Source: a virus. Taken from it: 64,000 bases of DNA. The stretch is taken from positions 25,020 to 89,019 of the IMG/VR virus record IMGVR_UViG_3300032323_000739; one strand, written 5' to 3'. Both the position numbers and the translations under genes were made by a program. The notes under the pieces were generated by a model. It was given only the letters and a program-made list of their open reading frames with translations. It made no database searches and was not told the DNA's origin. Positions 49,638 through 57,618 of this stretch are shown here, piece after piece (position 1 is the first letter of the stretch; each line of letters starts with the position of its first letter).

Positions 49638-50976
49638 TAACTTTGAAAATAACTACGAACCTTCTGCATACGATAATTTTATAGTCTATCAACGATTGAA
49701 ACCAAATCAGGAAGACATTATTACATTAGATGGTAAATCTTATCCCTTAACTAACGAATTTTATTTTAAAGGATACTACGATTGGCTTTTAAAAGATTCA
49801 ATGGTTGATCATGATCAAAAACCAATTATGTTTTATAACGGATACGGAAGAATACATCAATTGGAACATTATAAAATTGATGCTTCAACAGTAGAATTTT
49901 TAAATGAAACTGGACTAAATGTATATCTTAATGAAATTTTAATTTTTACTAAAGATAGAAATAAGTTTATACCTACTCCTAAGTTTAATGAGCCGATGCC
50001 ATCATATATGGAACGTGCCTATCATGACAATGAACAATTTTTTGATTCTTCTACAGTAGAAGAAATATTTTGTTATGAATTTGAATCTTTAGAGCTTTTT
50101 GCAAAAAATAACGGATTAACTAATATTAATGTTTTTACTTGTCATTATAATATACGGAATTTTTTTCAACACAAGTATCCTTCTATAAAATTGTTTTGTA
50201 GAAATAGTTTTATATCAGCAGTGGCAGAGTATTCTGGATCATTTAATATTCAAACTCAAATAACTGAAGACTTATCTCAACAAATTGAAAAAAAATTCTT
50301 TTGTGCTAACTGGAGATATGCACCCTATCGGCATATAGTTGCTGCCTATCTCTCTGAAAAATCTTCAGTTATGAGTTGGTTCTATAAAAATACTCCAGAA
50401 GTATTCTTAAAAAATACTTGGTTTAATATGGATCAATGGCCTGACCATTTAAAAACTTCTCTAATTAGTGGAGCAAACACATTAAGTGAGTTATCTCCTA
50501 TGATGTTAGATAAAAAAGTAAACGGCGCAGTATGGCTTGACGGAGAAAAAGATCATTTAAAATATCCTCAAGGAGTTAACAGTTCCCATATTGAAGATTA
50601 TTTAGAAAACTTTTATAAAAAAACCTTTTGTATGATGATTGGAGAAACTAGATATTCCATAACTAGTCCTACACTAAGCGAAAAAGTATTGATGCCACTT
50701 AATGGATTTAAACCTTTTATTCTTATTAGTGCTCCTAGATCGTTAGAATATTTACAAAATCTTGGATTTAAAACTTTTAATCGTTGGTGGGATGAAAGTT
50801 ATGATCTTATAGACGATCACGAAGAACGAATTAAACGTATATTAGAAGTAATAGATTATATTAATAATTTTACCATAGAAGAACTTCGTTTAATGTATAA
50901 AGAAATGCAGGATGTACTGAACCATAATTATAAAATGGTTCGTCAAATACGTCATGATCAGCCTGTATTAGTTTAA
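49630..50976 (+). CDS. Glycosyltransferase-like protein, 440-aa paralog 3
   Basis: 448 aa. The family blocks are present: NFIVYQRLKPNQ, FYNGYGRIHQLE, YEFESLELFAKNNGLTNINVFTC, KFFCANWRYAPYRH, CMMIGETRYS, LSEKVLMPLNGFKPFILIS, LQNLGFKTFNRWWDESYD and DHEERIKRILEVIDYI. The CFCAVV(S/T)E strand of the other paralogs is changed to FCMMIGETRYS, making this the most divergent of the four. Probably a sugar transferase with GT-B-like C-terminal half; acceptor unknown. Confidence 0.55.
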   Translation: MSNNFENNYEPSAYDNFIVYQRLKPNQEDIITLDGKSYPLTNEFYFKGYYDWLLKDSMVDHDQKPIMFYNGYGRIHQLEHYKIDASTVEFLNETGLNVYLNEILIFTKDRNKFIPTPKFNEPMPSYMERAYHDNEQFFDSSTVEEIFCYEFESLELFAKNNGLTNINVFTCHYNIRNFFQHKYPSIKLFCRNSFISAVAEYSGSFNIQTQITEDLSQQIEKKFFCANWRYAPYRHIVAAYLSEKSSVMSWFYKNTPEVFLKNTWFNMDQWPDHLKTSLISGANTLSELSPMMLDKKVNGAVWLDGEKDHLKYPQGVNSSHIEDYLENFYKKTFCMMIGETRYSITSPTLSEKVLMPLNGFKPFILISAPRSLEYLQNLGFKTFNRWWDESYDLIDDHEERIKRILEVIDYINNFTIEELRLMYKEMQDVLNHNYKMVRQIRHDQPVLV

Positions 50977-51040
50977 TTAAAAACACAATATTTCAAATTG
51001 ATAAGTATAAAAAAGAATTTTAAATTTTACAAAAGAGAAT

Positions 51041-52249
51041 ATGTCTAAATCTTTATGGTGCCCCTTTGCTTTTAGATCAATATCTGCTAAAACAGATGGA
51101 ACACTAACAACCTGCTGTAACGGGTTACCGGTTATTTCTCAAAAGACCGGAAAGCCTATGACTAAACAAACTCATACCTTACAAGAAGCATTTTACAGTG
51201 AGGAGTTTGATAGTATACGTAATAATTTATTAAACAATGTTCGAGACAGTAATTGTGTTCGTTGCTGGGAGATTGAGGACATGGGGGCCGAAAGTCCAAG
51301 ATTGTCAGAAATACGATGGTTTAACGATCAAGTAAAAAGCGGAAATGTTAGAGACTTAGAAGTACTTGATATTGGTCTAGGAAATCAATGTAATCTTAAA
51401 TGTAGAACGTGTGGACCAATTGACAGCAGTCATTGGGTTAGGGAGGCGTATGATTTAGATCTTCCTGATAACACTATTTCTTTTAAAGATTATCAGAAAA
51501 AAACAATCTTCTTAGAACCTACAGATTCTAAATTTTTTAAAAATCTTAAAGAAGATATATTGCCTAAAATTCACGAAGTTCACTTTTTTGGGGGTGAACC
51601 TATGATGATGAAAACAACTTGGGATATAATTCGCGAATGTGTAGATAAAAAATATGCAGAGCGTATGGAACTTAGTTTTAATACAAATTGTACATTTTGG
51701 GATTTAGAAAAAGTTAAACTATTTGATGATTTTAATAGAATAGGTATAGCATTAAGTATTGACGGTCTTGGAAAACGATTTGAATACATGCGGAATCCAG
51801 CCAAATGGGACAACGTCTACACTAATATATTAAAAATAGTAGAGTGGAAAAACCAACGTCCAGACAGTCGAGGATTAATTATGGCATATACTACTAGTGC
51901 GTACAATGTTTGGTATATTCCTGAAGCAATAGAATTTGCAGAAACACATGGCCTTGACTTTTATTTAAATCCAGTTTTTAATCCAAATTTATTTGCTCTT
52001 CAAAATATTCCTAGTGATATAAAAAAAATAATAAAAGAAAAATTGGACAGCAGTGTTCGACCAAACTCTCAAGCATACGATGAAGTTAAAAAACTTACAG
52101 AATATTTGGTTCCTTCAGAACCAAATGAGTTAAGTTGGGAAATGTTTTTAAAAGAAATAAAAATGCGTGACGAATATCGTAATGAAAGTTTTGCAGAAAC
52201 TTTTCCAGAGTATTATCAACTATTAGTAGATCATGGTCAAAGAATTTGA
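51041..52249 (+). CDS. Twitch domain-type radical SAM protein
   Basis: 402 aa. Auxiliary cysteines C7, C25/C26, C72 and C75 (LWCPFAFRSISAKTDGTLTTCC, NCVRCWEIEDMG); radical SAM motif C117-NLK-C121-RT-C124; then HFFGGEPMMMKTTW and LSIDGLGKRFEYMR. Starts after a 64-base AT-rich gap containing TATAAAAA (51006-51013), a weak late-promoter-like octamer. Overlaps the following 440-aa paralog by 17 bases. Substrate unknown. Confidence 0.8.
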   Translation: MSKSLWCPFAFRSISAKTDGTLTTCCNGLPVISQKTGKPMTKQTHTLQEAFYSEEFDSIRNNLLNNVRDSNCVRCWEIEDMGAESPRLSEIRWFNDQVKSGNVRDLEVLDIGLGNQCNLKCRTCGPIDSSHWVREAYDLDLPDNTISFKDYQKKTIFLEPTDSKFFKNLKEDILPKIHEVHFFGGEPMMMKTTWDIIRECVDKKYAERMELSFNTNCTFWDLEKVKLFDDFNRIGIALSIDGLGKRFEYMRNPAKWDNVYTNILKIVEWKNQRPDSRGLIMAYTTSAYNVWYIPEAIEFAETHGLDFYLNPVFNPNLFALQNIPSDIKKIIKEKLDSSVRPNSQAYDEVKKLTEYLVPSEPNELSWEMFLKEIKMRDEYRNESFAETFPEYYQLLVDHGQRI

Positions 52250-53567
52250 AGAAGATCTTTATTTTTTCTGTGTGTTGTATGAAAATTTAAATCCAGATTC
52301 TATAGAATCTCGTCGACTAATTCTTGAAAACAGCAACGTTTTAAACTATAACGATACAAGATCAAGTTATACTTTTTTTGACTATTACAATGATCATTAT
52401 TGTAATTCTTTTTTAGAAAAATTAAAAATACCGCATCTAATTTATACTGGTTTAGGGTCTATTAAACAATTTGAAACTTTAAACTATGATACTGATACAA
52501 TTGAGCGATTAAATTCAATTGGCCTTCAAATATATCTGTATGAAACTTTAATTTTAGACACAGGTACAAAGAAAAAGTTTTATATGACAGAAAATAAAAC
52601 TTACCCAGGGAATTACATTAACTATCAGATTCAAGATGAATCTTATTATTCTTTTGAGTTAGAAAGTATTAACAATTTTGTTCTAAGAAATAATTTAAAA
52701 AATGTTACAGTTTTTACCTGCGAGGATAATACAAGTAACAAATTTAATAATTATAGTTTTAAAGTAGAGTCTAAAGAAATATTTTTTATTGGTTTGCTAA
52801 AAGAAAGCCAGAGTCGGACTAACGGTTATGAAATAGACTTAACTGTTTTACAAGAGTTTCAGCCAGATTCTATAACTCATAAATTTTGGTCTGGTGCTTG
52901 GAGATATGATACTCATAGACATTTTATTTCTTGCTTTTTAGCAAATAAATCTGCAAAAATCTCTTGGGCATATACTACACCTTTAGAAGAAACACAAAAA
53001 AAGTCTTGGTTTGATTTAAGTAAATGGAAACACACTGAACTAGATATTTTTAATAAATTAAAAACAGGCGATAGCCACTTAGTTAAAAATGCTCCAATAT
53101 GTTTAGATATTCCAATGGAAGCCACCTCGGTTGATTTTGATCAACTATGGACCACTCCGCATAGTGAGGAATTATTTTATCCAAACAGTAATCCTCTACC
53201 CTATAACGAATATTTGTCTTGTTTTTGTGCTGTAGTTACAGAAAGTAATTTTGCACATCCTTTTGCAACATTTACAGAAAAAACAATTAACGCTATTAAA
53301 GCCGGTCGTCCTTTTATTCTTGTTAGTAGTCCAGGCACGCTTGCCTATTTAAAAAAATATGGATTTAAAACCTTTGATGAATTCTGGGATGAAAGTTACG
53401 ATAAAGAAAATAACCACGAACAACGGTTAATAAAAATATTAAAATTAATTGACTACATTGATAGTTTTACTGTAGACGAACTTAAATCTGTCTACAGTAA
53501 AATGTTACCTATCTTAAAACATAACTTTAATTTGCTATTGGAAATTAAACAGCCATTTCTGCTTTAA
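52233..53567 (+). CDS. Glycosyltransferase-like protein, 440-aa paralog 4
   Basis: 444 aa. It has LYFFCVLYENL, FFDYYNDHY, LIYTGLGSI, FELESINNFVLRNNLKNVTVFTC, KFWSGAWRYDTHRH, CFCAVVTESNFA, FTEKTINAIKAGRPFILVS, LKKYGFKTFDEFWDESYD and NHEQRLIKILKLIDYI. By shared blocks it is closest to the two minus-strand paralogs at 27040 and 28347. Last gene of the accessory island; its end overlaps the convergent thymidylate synthase gene by 23 bases. A sugar transferase role is inferred. Confidence 0.55.
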   Translation: MVKEFEEDLYFFCVLYENLNPDSIESRRLILENSNVLNYNDTRSSYTFFDYYNDHYCNSFLEKLKIPHLIYTGLGSIKQFETLNYDTDTIERLNSIGLQIYLYETLILDTGTKKKFYMTENKTYPGNYINYQIQDESYYSFELESINNFVLRNNLKNVTVFTCEDNTSNKFNNYSFKVESKEIFFIGLLKESQSRTNGYEIDLTVLQEFQPDSITHKFWSGAWRYDTHRHFISCFLANKSAKISWAYTTPLEETQKKSWFDLSKWKHTELDIFNKLKTGDSHLVKNAPICLDIPMEATSVDFDQLWTTPHSEELFYPNSNPLPYNEYLSCFCAVVTESNFAHPFATFTEKTINAIKAGRPFILVSSPGTLAYLKKYGFKTFDEFWDESYDKENNHEQRLIKILKLIDYIDSFTVDELKSVYSKMLPILKHNFNLLLEIKQPFLL

Positions 53568-54387
53568 TTGTTGGATGAGGATCATATCCTTCTAATACAA
53601 AATCTTCTAGAACATACTCACCTAGTTTTTTATCTACAGTAACAAACAGTGTAGGTAAAGTTCTTTCTTCTCTGCTTAATTGTTCTTTTACAGCGTCTAC
53701 ATGATTTTTGTATATGTGGCAGTCGCCACCAGTCCATATAAATTCACCTACTTTAAGTCCGCACTCGCGAGCAATAATGTGAGTAAGTAAACTATAACTG
53801 GCTATGTTAAAAGGTACACCTAAAAACATATCGCAACTACGCTGATACATCTGACAACTTAGATATCCGTCAGTTACGTCAAATTGGCTTAATACGTGAC
53901 ATGGCGGTAGTGCCATCTGATCTAACTCGCCCGGATTCCATGCTGTCAAGATGTGTCTGCGTCCTGAAGGATCACGCTTAATACCTTCGATCAATCTTTC
54001 AATCTGATCGATATAGTTACCAAGTCTTGGACCCCATTGTCTCCATTGCACTCCGTAAACGCGGCCTAAGTCTCCTTCAAACACTGCATTTGGTTTCCAA
54101 TATTCTGCTTCTGCATTAGCAGTCCAGATAGTTTTCTTTTCTGGATCCCTAGTGCCGTGTAGAATTTCTGCAAGTCTACGTTCGTCGCCACTGCCTTCTA
54201 AAAACCAAAGTAGTTCAGAAACTACTGCCCGCCAGGCAAGTTTTTTAGTAGTAACAGCAGGAAAGCCTTGACGAAGATCAAATCGCATTTGATAACCAAA
54301 TACGGATATTGTACCTACGCCTGTACGATCAGTCTTGTGTTTTCCGTTTTGGAGTATGTGTTCGAGTGCTTGATGATATTGTTTCAT
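53545..54387 (-). CDS. thyA: Thymidylate synthase (ThyA type)
   Basis: 280 aa, typical length. KTDRTGVGTISVFGYQMRFDL is the N-terminal signature, the active-site Cys is C163 in ALPPCHVL, RSCDMFLGVPFNIASY binds dUMP, and GDCHIYKNH and HPTIKAEMAV complete the C-terminus. It methylates dUMP to dTMP with methylene-tetrahydrofolate, supplying dTTP for phage DNA synthesis and releasing dihydrofolate for the overlapping DHFR gene (59-base overlap). The thyA/folA pair is common in T4-like phages. Confidence 0.95.
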   Translation of the reverse strand: MKQYHQALEHILQNGKHKTDRTGVGTISVFGYQMRFDLRQGFPAVTTKKLAWRAVVSELLWFLEGSGDERRLAEILHGTRDPEKKTIWTANAEAEYWKPNAVFEGDLGRVYGVQWRQWGPRLGNYIDQIERLIEGIKRDPSGRRHILTAWNPGELDQMALPPCHVLSQFDVTDGYLSCQMYQRSCDMFLGVPFNIASYSLLTHIIARECGLKVGEFIWTGGDCHIYKNHVDAVKEQLSREERTLPTLFVTVDKKLGEYVLEDFVLEGYDPHPTIKAEMAV

Positions 54388-54862
54388 TTGTATATTCTTC
54401 TACTATGCAGGAACCTAAATTTACTGTGTTGCTTAATTTCATTCCTTGTGTAAATTCTTCAACATTAATGTATGTATCGTGAAGATATTCACCTTTAATT
54501 CTAGTGACATATATTTTGTCTAGTATAGGTCTACTCTGAAGGAGTAAATTTGGACCTCCTATAACAAATATTTTTTTTCTTCGATTATTACTTTTAAGTG
54601 CTTTTAATGCTTCTACTACATCTCCACGCACTTGTTCTACATCATCTCTGTCGAAAAAGTTATTAGTAAAAACTACATTGAATCTTCCAGGTAGAGGTTT
54701 TGGCATATCGGGACTATCCCAAGTACGCTTTCCCATAACAACAATTTGATCCTGAGTCATAGTTTTAAACCATGTCATATCTTCTTTGTTATGAGGCCAC
54801 GACAGTTGTCCTTTAAATCCCATACCCCCTACTTCGTCTACTGCGAATAGTGCCGCTATCAT
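54329..54862 (-). CDS. folA: Dihydrofolate reductase
   Basis: 177 aa. MIAALFAVDEVGGMGFKGQLSWP, the substrate-binding acidic residue in KEDMTWFKTMT, VVMGKRTWDS (NADPH-binding), and KKIFVIGGPNLL with DKIYVTRIKGEY are the DHFR blocks. It regenerates tetrahydrofolate used by ThyA. The C-terminal ~25 residues are polar, Ser/Thr/Lys-rich and encoded within the thyA overlap; they look dispensable. Starts in ATGA overlap with the hypothetical gene upstream. Confidence 0.93.
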   Translation of the reverse strand: MIAALFAVDEVGGMGFKGQLSWPHNKEDMTWFKTMTQDQIVVMGKRTWDSPDMPKPLPGRFNVVFTNNFFDRDDVEQVRGDVVEALKALKSNNRRKKIFVIGGPNLLLQSRPILDKIYVTRIKGEYLHDTYINVEEFTQGMKLSNTVNLGSCIVEEYTNETISSSTRTHTPKRKTQD

Positions 54863-55191
54863 TCTTCTTTCTTTTTACGTTTCTTTTTTAGGAATGAAGC
54901 AGTCTGCTTCATCACGTCTTTTTTAACACGGTCAACGTCTAGTCGGAAATCGATATGCTCAATTTCTTCATCATAGTTTGACAGTAGTTCTTGTAAATGC
55001 TCTTCCAGATTATCAGCACCATGAGCTCTAGCATGAGAAGCAATATTAATATCCCAAACTCTACCACCTTTAAAAATTATCCTCATACTGTGAAGATAAT
55101 TTAATGGCACAGCCTTTACATTAATTTCACCAAACACCTCAGGCCATTGTGCTACCACATCTTTCGGTAGCCCTTTGCCTTTTGGTGTCAC
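54859..55191 (-). CDS. Conserved T4-like phage hypothetical protein, GTG start
   Basis: 110 aa. The start codon is GTG (GTGA overlap with the upstream stop). WPEVFGEINVKAVPLNYLHSMRIIFKGGRVWDINI, then HLQELLSNYDEEIEHIDFRLDVDRVKKDV and a very basic tail (KKKRKKKEE). The pattern resembles a small protein conserved in T4-like marine phages, role unknown to me. The basic tail could contact nucleic acid, but that is inferred. No enzymatic motif. Confidence 0.7.
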   Translation of the reverse strand: MTPKGKGLPKDVVAQWPEVFGEINVKAVPLNYLHSMRIIFKGGRVWDINIASHARAHGADNLEEHLQELLSNYDEEIEHIDFRLDVDRVKKDVMKQTASFLKKKRKKKEE

Positions 55192-55808
55192 TCTGCTTTA
55201 ACCGTTGTTTTCTTTTTAGTTGGTGCTAATTCTTCTGCCTGGGCACGAAGTTTAGCGGCTTCTTTGTATAACGCATCTGCTTGGCTACGTAATTGACGAG
55301 CAATATCTTCATCCTTTAACGGTTGATCAGACTTAGTTTCAAATGCAGGTTGCTCAACTGGTTCGCTCTTAGGAGCGGCTACTTCGTCTACACGACCTAC
55401 TTCTTGAATTTTAGTGCTGTTGCCTAGTGCTAGATCATTAACACTGATACCTTGCTGTTCTGCAATTAATTGATTTAACTGATCTAATTTAATTGTAGCC
55501 TGCATACTCGGTGTCATAATAACATCAGATGTTTTTACTTTTGTCAATTTACCTTGCTGATGCAAGAAAGTTAGCATAACTTCTCCACTAGGAAAACGTT
55601 CACGGGACATTGCTTCGGCAAACTCGTAACTATTTTGCCCCGCATTACTTTCCACTAAACGAATTATTGCATCGTGTTGTTCGTCATTTAATGCTTCTGT
55701 TTGAACTACTAGTGCAGAATCGCTTTCACCGGGCAGTGTTCGATATGCTACTAGAACTTTACGTCCTGTAGTGGACAATCTGCCTACATGTTTTAAATTA
55801 TCAGACAT
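55188..55808 (-). CDS. Conserved phage hypothetical protein with C-terminal coiled coil
   Basis: 206 aa. The N-terminal ~110 residues are a globular region (LSTTGRKVLVAYRTLPGESDSALVVQTEAL, MLTFLHQQGKLTKV). Then comes a Pro/Glu-rich linker, a helical heptad-like stretch (DIARQLRSQADALYKEAAKLRAQAEEL) and a basic tail. Similar architectures occur in T4-like cyanophages beside the small gene that precedes it. Possibly a virion-assembly or scaffold-type protein, but nothing shows this directly. It overlaps the next upstream gene by eight bases. Confidence 0.65.
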   Translation of the reverse strand: MSDNLKHVGRLSTTGRKVLVAYRTLPGESDSALVVQTEALNDEQHDAIIRLVESNAGQNSYEFAEAMSRERFPSGEVMLTFLHQQGKLTKVKTSDVIMTPSMQATIKLDQLNQLIAEQQGISVNDLALGNSTKIQEVGRVDEVAAPKSEPVEQPAFETKSDQPLKDEDIARQLRSQADALYKEAAKLRAQAEELAPTKKKTTVKAE

Positions 55809-56037
55809 TTTCTTTTTGACCTCCCTGTTTACTCACAGCGTCTAAGAAACCTGATAGTTTGTTATATACAGTTCCAATGGCTTGCATTTCAGCAGGTTTA
55901 AATGCACCACGTTGTGCGGCTACATCAATAATTGCCTTTAGTGCGCCAAGGTCTTGTACTGTGAGATCATAATTAGGTGTTTCTTGTGCAGGAGCCTGTG
56001 TTTGCTCTGCTACTGGTTGATTTAGTTCTTCTGCCAT
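55801..56037 (-). CDS. Small conserved phage hypothetical protein
   Basis: 78 aa. A Gln/Pro/Ala-rich N-terminus is followed by a compact helical segment, LGALKAIIDVAAQRGAFKPAEMQAIGTVYNKLSGFLDAV. I recognise this helical segment as conserved in T4-like marine phages without known function. Preceded by AAGGAG (56044-56049), directly abutting an AT-rich inverted repeat. First gene of the segment leading to folA and thyA. Confidence 0.7.
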   Translation of the reverse strand: MAEELNQPVAEQTQAPAQETPNYDLTVQDLGALKAIIDVAAQRGAFKPAEMQAIGTVYNKLSGFLDAVSKQGGQKENV

Positions 56038-56049
56038 GTCTTACTCCTT

Positions 56050-56079
56050 CTGATATAATAAGGCACTATTATATATCAG
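56050..56079 (-). repeat. AT-rich inverted repeat abutting a ribosome site
   Basis: CTGATATA (56050-56057) and TATATCAG (56072-56079) are exact reverse complements; a bulged extension (AATA/TATT) lengthens the stem. On the minus strand it falls between the stop of the gene at 56081 and the AAGGAG of the next gene, ending exactly at the ribosome site. No T-run follows, so an RNA structure affecting translation or mRNA ends fits better than a terminator. Confidence 0.45.
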
Positions 56080-56080
56080 T

Positions 56081-56365
56081 TTAATTTGCAGAGTACTTTA
56101 AATGTGGACAAGCGATTAAAAAGAAACTGGCTTCTTTTGGTTCTTCAAAACCAATTTTAAGTTTGATTTGGTATTGTCCGTTATCCAAAACAAGACTTTC
56201 TCGTACATAAAATCTGTGTCTTAGATTAGTAACGATCCAATCGTGAATAGATTTTATCAAATTATATTTGAGGTCTATATACACATAATGAAAATGGGGA
56301 GGCGGATCTTCAACCTCCCTACAATCCAAAACGTTCAGCGGATTTATTTTATCTACTAGGCTCAC
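56081..56365 (-). CDS. Hypothetical protein, GTG start
   Basis: 94 aa, GTG start overlapping the upstream stop as GTGA. LVDKINPLNVLDCREVEDPPPHFHYVYIDLKYNLIKSIHDWIVTNLRHRFYVRESLVLDNGQYQIKLKIGFEEPKEASFFLIAC reads as a small alpha/beta domain. Not recognised beyond a resemblance to small phage proteins located behind the VWA-type gene. It is translationally coupled to the VWA/metallopeptidase-like gene, so it may belong to the same complex; this is inferred. Confidence 0.65.
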   Translation of the reverse strand: MSLVDKINPLNVLDCREVEDPPPHFHYVYIDLKYNLIKSIHDWIVTNLRHRFYVRESLVLDNGQYQIKLKIGFEEPKEASFFLIACPHLKYSAN

Positions 56366-57534
56366 GACTTTTTAGGTGCTTCGTAGTACGCATACTGTCC
56401 CCAGGGTGGAACAATACTTTCATTTCCGTGAATAACAAAGATTGTATCGCAATAATCTTCGTCACCCCAACTATCCCAAGGATAACCGTCTGTGAACATG
56501 ATGAACTTTTTAGGAACGATGTCATGCTCCTTCATGTATTCCCAATTACACATGAAGTCTGTACCACCACCGCCCATTAGTTCGTATTCGTTGATGGCAT
56601 CTGCACTGTAACCGTCAAAGTCTTGTTCGTTGTAAACACGAGTGTCAAAACACCAAACTTTAAGATTAAAGTCTTTAAACTCGTCCATGATTCCTTTAAT
56701 TTCGCCTAGGAAATCTGAACCCATAACGTCTGTAATAGAACCACTCATGTCAAGACTAACACAGATATCAATGGTAGTATCAAAGTTAGTGCCAGGTAGA
56801 ATAGCACCAGTCATTTGGCCTTTACGGCTAGGACGACTAAAACTAAAATCGTTTTTAATGGTACTTTGGATTTGCTGACGCAATAGTTCACGCCAGTTCA
56901 TCTTAGGCTCAGTCATTTCCTTAATCATACGAGCAATTTCGCCAGGAACATTACCTGCACCTGCGGCCTGTGCGGCCTGAATCATTGCTTCTTTGATTTC
57001 GTCACGAATCTTTTTAAGTTCGTCTTTGCTGTATTTTGGTTGACCATCTTTGCCACCGCCATCGCCGTCCAAATGTTCGTCTAAAAGTTCGCCAAGTTGT
57101 TTTAGTTGTTCTTCGTCGTACTTTGAATAAATTTCGTCATACACTTGTTCAGCACTCCACCCGTAATACTTAGGATCATGGAAAAACTTTACAGGAGGAT
57201 CTTCGCCGATACGCTCACGCTTCAAAAGACCGTTTACGCAGTAATCACAGGCAATGTTAAAAATTTGAGGATCTCGGCTTTCACGACGACTCATGTGATC
57301 ATAAACACAGTGTAAAATTTCGTGTGCTACAACAAACTCTACTTGCCGCGGATTAAGATTTTCAAAGAACTCTCGATTGTAATAAAAATTACGGAAATCG
57401 GTTGCGGCAGTAGGAAGCCAATCGCTGGCATCTACTAATTTCATTCTGGTAGCCATGTTGCCAAAAAACGGATGACGTAGCAACAGCCCTACACGAGCAA
57501 TAACAATTTTATCAACGATTGGATCTTGGTACAT
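56362..57534 (-). CDS. VWA-like/metallopeptidase-like protein, partner of MoxR ATPase
   Basis: 390 aa. N-terminal zincin-like motif HEILH (H71, E72, H75) in VEFVVAHEILHCVYDHMSRR, a helical middle with an acidic Gly-rich stretch, and a C-terminal VWA-like domain with the MIDAS motif DMSGS (in ICVSLDMSGSI), followed by CFDTRVYNE and GGGGTDF. This matches the DUF2201-type pair with MoxR ATPases, in which the ATPase acts as a chaperone for the VWA protein. Such pairs occur in T4-like marine phages; the target is unknown. It has its own promoter (57559-57587) and AAGGAG. Confidence 0.8.
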   Translation of the reverse strand: MYQDPIVDKIVIARVGLLLRHPFFGNMATRMKLVDASDWLPTAATDFRNFYYNREFFENLNPRQVEFVVAHEILHCVYDHMSRRESRDPQIFNIACDYCVNGLLKRERIGEDPPVKFFHDPKYYGWSAEQVYDEIYSKYDEEQLKQLGELLDEHLDGDGGGKDGQPKYSKDELKKIRDEIKEAMIQAAQAAGAGNVPGEIARMIKEMTEPKMNWRELLRQQIQSTIKNDFSFSRPSRKGQMTGAILPGTNFDTTIDICVSLDMSGSITDVMGSDFLGEIKGIMDEFKDFNLKVWCFDTRVYNEQDFDGYSADAINEYELMGGGGTDFMCNWEYMKEHDIVPKKFIMFTDGYPWDSWGDEDYCDTIFVIHGNESIVPPWGQYAYYEAPKKS

Positions 57535-57558
57535 ATCTGCTCCTTAACTTATGTATAT

Positions 57559-57587
57559 ATTATATGCTCTCTCAACGATTTTGTCAA
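57559..57587 (-). promoter_or_regulatory. Consensus sigma70-type promoter for the VWA gene
   Basis: On the minus strand, TTGACA (57582-57587) and TATAAT (57559-57564) are separated by exactly 17 bases, a perfect consensus. It lies 25 bases before the start codon at 57534 and just downstream of a terminator. Confidence 0.85.
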
Positions 57588-57590
57588 GAG

Positions 57591-57612
57591 AAAGGCGCAT
57601 CTCTGCGCCTTT
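57591..57612 (-). terminator. Intrinsic terminator after the moxR-like gene
   Basis: A perfect nine-base-pair stem (57591-57599 with 57604-57612, core GGCGC/GCGCC) and a four-base loop, followed on the minus strand by TCTCTT. It lies six bases after the MoxR-like stop. It also has TTTTG on the plus-strand side. It separates the two transcription units despite their related products. Confidence 0.75.
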
Positions 57613-57618
57613 TGAATC

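Noticed and set aside
51006-51013. TATAAAAA as a late promoter before 51041
   Set aside because: Mismatch in the most conserved part of the octamer, within a very AT-rich gap; not reported as a separate feature.
11906-54387. Three overlaps of exactly 59 bases (11906-11964, 21336-21394, 54329-54387) as a shared signal
   Set aside because: The three sequences are unrelated and the 21336 start is itself uncertain; coincidence is the simplest explanation.
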